From SURF-32 sp964648365 (GTDB lineage: Bacteria > Planctomycetota > Phycisphaerae > UBA1845): 16,567 nt of DNA. The translations under genes and the position numbers were made by a program. The stretch covers positions 1 through 16,567 of the forward strand of contig CAZYLK010000140.1 in assembly GCA_964648365.1 (NCBI GenBank), given 5' to 3'. This document shows positions 12,880 to 16,567 of this stretch, one piece after another. Below the pieces are notes generated by a model. The model saw only the letters and a program-made list of their open reading frames with translations, was not told the DNA's origin and ran no database searches. The stretch's first letter is position 1; the number at the start of each line of letters is the position of its first letter.

Positions 12880-15084
12880 ATGGAGCAAGGTGTACGAACG
12901 GGCCGCGCCCGTGCCTGCCTTCCGTGGCTGCTGCTGACTCTGGCCGTTGCGCTTGTCTTCTTCGGAGCCTATCACGCCCTGCTCACCTGGCCGGTCGAGC
13001 AGAACATGCGCACGGCCGACCATCGCGTCGCCGCGGTCAGTTTTCTTGAGGGCAAGGGCTTTCAGACCGGGCGCGGCGAGCCCTACGCCAAGGGGCCGCC
13101 CATCTATCCCCTGCTGCTGGCCGGGCTGCACCGGCTCGACGTCGAGTGGTGGGCGAGCGTGTGTCTGATCAATGCGGGCGCCTTCGCGCTCGGGCTGATT
13201 CCGGTGTTCTCCCTCGGGCGGTCACTCGGACTTCGACGGCCATGGATGCTCCTGGCGGCCTATCTGTGCTGCGCGCCGCTCTGGTACCTGGTGCGCGAGG
13301 CAAGGCCGGACGTCATCTACGCCGTCGCCGCGATCGCGATCACCGCCGCGGCGGCCGGCTACCTGCGGACCCGCTCGCTGACTTCTCTGGTGACGCTGAG
13401 CGTCCTTTGTACGGTCGCGGCCTTCTCGCGGTACATGGCGCTGTTCGTCACCGTTCCGCTCGCCGGGCTGGTCGTGGCGCTGGCGCCGGGGCAGCGCCCG
13501 GCGGTGCGCGTCCGCCGCGTCCTTGTCTTTCTGATCATCGGCTGCATGCCGATCGGCGGGTGGCTCGTCCGCACCAAGAACGAGACAGGCTACTGGAGCG
13601 GCATGGATCGCCACCGCGACCGCCGCCCGCTGGACGAATCACTGACCACGTTCGACGCAAATGTGACGTTTCTGGCAAAGACGCTGGCGATCGACGCCTT
13701 TGCCCCGGTCGACTTCGCCGAGATGAACACATTGGTGGGCGATCAGCCGGTGGAATATGACACGCCCTTGAAGGCGGTGCTGCTGGCCTTCGCGGGCGCC
13801 GGGCTCTTGCTGACGGTCTTTCGCGCACGCGGTCTGGCCACGTCGCTGAAGGACGTGCTCAGCCAGGATTCCGGCGTCTATTCCGCTTCTCTTGTGCTCG
13901 CGGTGCACTTCGTGTGGTATCAGGCGGCGATACTGCTGCTCTGGACGTACGGCAACAACGATCCGATCGATACGCGATTCGTCGCGCCGTCGTTCTTTCT
14001 CGGCGTGCTGCTGGCCGCGGTTCCGGTCGCCGTCTTCTGGCGTGCGTCGAAGGCGCCCGGAAAGTTCATCGTCGGCGCATTTGTACTCTCGTTCTGCTCG
14101 GCGCAGGCAACGAAGACCGTGGCGAATTGGAAGGTCGTGGATGAGAACCAGGCCAGCCCCTGGGTCGAAGACATGGACCAGTTCATCGAGGCCATGTCAC
14201 GCACCGACGTCGAGGACCGCGTGCTGGAACGCTTGCAGGAGCGCGGACGGGACGAGATCCCCGAGCGGCTGATCGACAAGCTGGAAGCCAAAGGCAAGGA
14301 TCTCGACCCGGACGAGGACAAGATGGAACGCGTGCGCGAGCTGGCCGATCTGCTCGATGAAGAGTGGTCGCCACCCGAGGACGACACAGAGGGTTCCACC
14401 GGAAACGACGCACACGCCGTCGGCGCCGACCCGAAAGCGTCCGCCCGCGACGGCAACCGCCGCGACCGCAATCGTCGCGAGCCCCGGCCGGACGACGACG
14501 CCGCCGACCCGCAGAAGGAACGCGACAAGACGAAGGATCGCCCGGTCCGCAAGACCCGCGACGCGTCGGACCAGGCAGCGCCGTCCGGTTCCGCGCCTTC
14601 GGCGCCCGAGCCGCCGGCGATGGAGCATATCCGTTTCACGGACGTTCCAAACTGGCCGGTGTTTCAGGCCGGCAACATGGGGCCGAACTACCGCCTCGGT
14701 TACGTGCTCGGAACAGACGCCGGCGGGCGGGCTCAAGCCAAGCTGACCGTCAACCATGCGCCGGGCAAGCGCGGCGCCAATGACGACTTCCCCTCCAAGT
14801 GGTCTGAGTTGCTCATCCCGGCCGGTGAGGCCGAAACCGCTCCGACGCTGGAGACGAGCGAACTCGACGTGCCCGGCCTGACCGTCAAGCTCATGGAGGC
14901 GTCGGGTGACTTCCGCGCGGAGGGCAAGGGCGCCACCGTGCGAAACCACACGTTGATCGGCGCCGTGATCATTCACCCCGACGCCACGCACCAGGTCCGC
15001 GCCTTCGGACCGGCGGCCGTGATGGCGGCCCAGCGCGAGGAGATTCTGCGGTTCATCCGCAGCGTTCGACCGCTTAAGAAGTGA
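12880..15084 (+). CDS. GT-C membrane glycosyltransferase with fused C-terminal exported domain, long paralog
   Basis: ATG 12880 follows GGAG (12870-12873) by six bases; the product has 734 residues. Residues 1-430 are the GT-C core, gap-free against the protein at 2164-3732: first membrane segment about 14-36, external loop MRTADHRVA (43-51), GPPIYPLLLAGLH (72-84), several further segments, and NNDPIDTRFVAPSFFL (359-374). The acidic pair of the short paralog is D-H here (D47-H48), which may alter activity if the second acid matters. Residues 430-500 are a charged helical tail shared with the paralog. Residues 500-580 are a disordered Asp/Arg/Pro linker. Residues 581-734 form a compact domain, FTDVPNWPVFQAGNMGPNYR near its start and EILRFIRSVRPL at its end, resembling a small exported domain I associate with planctomycete lipoproteins (W-x-P near the start, a GAV strand, closing F-I/L-R-S-V/L-R). 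It is missing from the short paralog. The gene probably shares a transcript with the sulfatase-like genes 157 bases upstream. Confidence 0.8.
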   Translation: MEQGVRTGRARACLPWLLLTLAVALVFFGAYHALLTWPVEQNMRTADHRVAAVSFLEGKGFQTGRGEPYAKGPPIYPLLLAGLHRLDVEWWASVCLINAGAFALGLIPVFSLGRSLGLRRPWMLLAAYLCCAPLWYLVREARPDVIYAVAAIAITAAAAGYLRTRSLTSLVTLSVLCTVAAFSRYMALFVTVPLAGLVVALAPGQRPAVRVRRVLVFLIIGCMPIGGWLVRTKNETGYWSGMDRHRDRRPLDESLTTFDANVTFLAKTLAIDAFAPVDFAEMNTLVGDQPVEYDTPLKAVLLAFAGAGLLLTVFRARGLATSLKDVLSQDSGVYSASLVLAVHFVWYQAAILLLWTYGNNDPIDTRFVAPSFFLGVLLAAVPVAVFWRASKAPGKFIVGAFVLSFCSAQATKTVANWKVVDENQASPWVEDMDQFIEAMSRTDVEDRVLERLQERGRDEIPERLIDKLEAKGKDLDPDEDKMERVRELADLLDEEWSPPEDDTEGSTGNDAHAVGADPKASARDGNRRDRNRREPRPDDDAADPQKERDKTKDRPVRKTRDASDQAAPSGSAPSAPEPPAMEHIRFTDVPNWPVFQAGNMGPNYRLGYVLGTDAGGRAQAKLTVNHAPGKRGANDDFPSKWSELLIPAGEAETAPTLETSELDVPGLTVKLMEASGDFRAEGKGATVRNHTLIGAVIIHPDATHQVRAFGPAAVMAAQREEILRFIRSVRPLKK

Positions 15085-15135
15085 GTCGGGCGGCGGGGTC
15101 GCGGCGGTGGGCCGGCGGGATTTGAAACCGGGGCG

Positions 15136-16409
15136 GTGCGGGTCTATGACACGTTCGACGTCGGCCCGCCGAGCGATGCGCCGCGGCGAGTTGGCGCGGC
15201 TGCCGGTGCTTCGCCCGTGTCACTTCCGCATCTGACCCATAACATCCCCGGTATCGGCGGGCGGCTGAAGTCGCGGCCGGAGGATTTTGTCGTCGAGGAG
15301 TTGCCGCTCTATCCACCGGCGGGTGAGGGCACGCACCTTCTTATCACCATCGAGAAGTCCGGCGTCAGCACCGCGGCCGCGGCCGACATGATCGCGCGGG
15401 CGCTGGGGCGGCGGCGTCACGACGTCGGATTCGCCGGACAGAAGGACGTTCGTGCGGTCACGCGGCAGACGCTGAGTATCGAGCACGTGGACATCGACCG
15501 CGCCGCCGGGCTCGAACTGCCGGGCATTCGCGTTCTGGGCGTGGCGCGGCACGGCCACAAGCTGCGGTTGGGGCACCTTGCGGGGAATCGCTTCGCGTTG
15601 AAGGTGCGCCAGATGGCGATGGACGCGGCAGGCGCCCTGGATGCGGCGCGGGCGGTGGTCGACGTGCTCCAGCGGCGCGGCGTGCCGAATTACTTCGGGC
15701 CGCAGCGCTTCGGCGCCGCCGGCAACAACGGCGCCATCGGGCGGGCGGCGCTGCTGGGGCGCTATCAGGAGGCCGTGGACGGCATCGTCGGGGCGGAGGG
15801 CGCGTCCGACCGGCCGGAGGTCCGCGAGGCGCGGCGGCTGTATCGAAGCCGGCGGTATCCGGAGGCGGCGCAGATGTTTCCGCGCTCGTTTCAGTCTGAG
15901 GCGCGCATCTGTCGCACGCTGGCTCGCCGTGGGGATGCGCGCATCGCAAGTTCTACCTCAACGCCTGCCAGAGTGAGTTGTTCAACGACGTGCTGTCCGG
16001 GCGCGTCGACGGGATGGACCGCGTCGCGGACGGTGACGTGGCGTGGCAGCACTCTAATGGCGCATGCTTTGTGGTCGTAGAGGCCGCCCGCGAGCAGCCG
16101 CGCTGCGCAGCGTTCGAGATTTCACCCACCGGGCCGCAGTTTGGTGAGAAGATGCTGGCGCCGGCCGGGGCGGTCCTGGCCGCGGAGTGCCGCGTCCTTC
16201 GTCACCATGGGTTCGAGACGCCGCAGTTTCAGACGCCGGACGGCATGTACGCCCACGGCGCCCGCCGGCCGCTGCGCATCCGCGTACAATTCGACGACGT
16301 GGCAGCCGGCGCCGATGACGCCGGGCCGTTCCTGCGCGTTCGCTTCGACCTTCCCCCCGGCGCCTACGCGACCAGCGTTATGCGCGAGATTATGAAGGAT
16401 CGATGCTGA
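15136..16409 (+). pseudogene. truD: tRNA pseudouridine(13) synthase TruD, interrupted by a frameshift
   Basis: TruD isomerises U13 of certain tRNAs. The N-terminal part is read in the frame of 15136 up to about 15945: IPGIGGRLKSRPEDFVVEE, then GFAGQKDVRAVTRQ with the catalytic Asp (residue 104 from 15136), LGHLAGNRF, and NYFGPQRFGAAGNN (185-198). The C-terminal part continues one base back, in another frame, from about 15946 to the stop at 16409: KFYLNACQSELFNDVL, then DGDVAWQHSNGACF, ending RFDLPPGAYATSVMREIM, all expected for TruD. The left frame runs on nonsensically to a stop at 16080. The junction also seems short by several residues compared with the family, so a small deletion of 1 mod 3 bases (or a sequencing error) is likely. 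The start is unsure: GTG 15136 or GTG 15217, both without a strong ribosome site. It follows the GT-C gene by 51 bases. Whether the gene is dead or the assembly wrong cannot be decided here. Confidence 0.85.
15934..15945. repeat. 12-bp perfect palindrome at the truD frameshift
   Basis: GATGCGCGCATC is self-complementary and sits exactly where the reading frame of truD changes. Such a hairpin-forming, GC-rich stretch favours replication slippage and also local sequencing or assembly errors. Confidence 0.6.
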
Positions 16410-16497
16410 CAGCGCCCTGACACCGGATGACGAACGAGACGCGGCCGGTTGGCGGCGGCCCGCCACAGGCGGAATTTTGAGTTTCACCCCGGTCGAA

Positions 16498-16518
16498 TCA
16501 CGGCCTGGAAGGCCGTGA
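16498..16518 (+). terminator. Perfect 8-bp hairpin downstream of truD, possible terminator
   Basis: TCACGGCC and GGCCGTGA are perfect inverted arms around TGGAA. It lies about 90 bases after the truD stop, where a terminator for the rightward genes would be expected. No T-run follows, so it is not a classical intrinsic terminator. The rest of the stretch from 16410 to 16567 shows no gene. Confidence 0.35.
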
Positions 16519-16567
16519 AGATAAATGAAGTCGGGGCGTCCCGATAGTCCTTGAGGTATCGTGTTGT

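Noticed and set aside
14197..14991. Minus-strand frame of about 260 residues opposite the linker and C-terminal domain of the long GT-C protein
   Set aside because: It mirrors a coding region that continues a validated frame with a proper start; no signal or motif is seen.

Overview
The window is a GC-rich bacterial chromosomal segment that reads most like a member of the Planctomycetota. The grounds are secreted propeller proteins with Lys/Cys-rich tails, paired sulfatase-superfamily lipoproteins, a large TPR lipoprotein, and an exported domain fused to a GT-C glycosyltransferase that resembles a type common in that phylum. The assignment is inferred from gene content; no rRNA, tRNA, phage gene, transposase or CRISPR array was seen.

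Layout. (1) 181-1953 (+) encodes a YbaL/KefB-type monovalent cation:proton antiporter with a C-terminal nucleotide-binding RCK domain. (2) 2164-3732 (+) encodes a multipass GT-C (GT39/ArnT-like) glycosyltransferase with its own promoter-like sequence. (3) 3895-5757 (-) encodes a TPR lipoprotein, divergent from (4) 5938-6867 (+), a secreted beta-propeller protein with an eight-cysteine tail; the intergenic region holds the best promoter of the window and an inverted repeat over its -35 box. (5) 6839-8413 (-) is an AsmA-like membrane-anchored protein whose 3' end overlaps the propeller gene convergently. It lies just downstream of (6) 8454-9449 (-), a second secreted propeller protein. (7) From 9681 rightwards run two tandem sulfatase-superfamily lipoproteins (9681-11180 and 11167-12723), a second longer GT-C glycosyltransferase with a fused exported domain (12880-15084), and a frameshifted tRNA pseudouridine synthase gene, truD (15136-16409).

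How the genes may fit together. Apart from the antiporter and truD, every protein looks directed to the membrane, periplasm or surface: two lipid-linked-sugar glycosyltransferases, two alkaline-phosphatase-superfamily enzymes with a Thr in place of the sulfatase formylglycine residue, a TPR scaffold, an AsmA-like protein and two secreted propellers. An envelope glycan or phospho-modification locus is a reasonable but unproven reading. The two GT-C genes are paralogs that align without a net gap over about 450 residues and flank the rest of this gene set. The two sulfatase-like genes are a tandem duplication.

The most useful points for a second look are the Thr substitution in both sulfatase-like enzymes, the different fate of the two GT-C copies, the two unrelated-looking tails on the propeller proteins, and the truD frameshift beside a perfect palindrome. 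I found no clear evidence of an entirely new molecular system.
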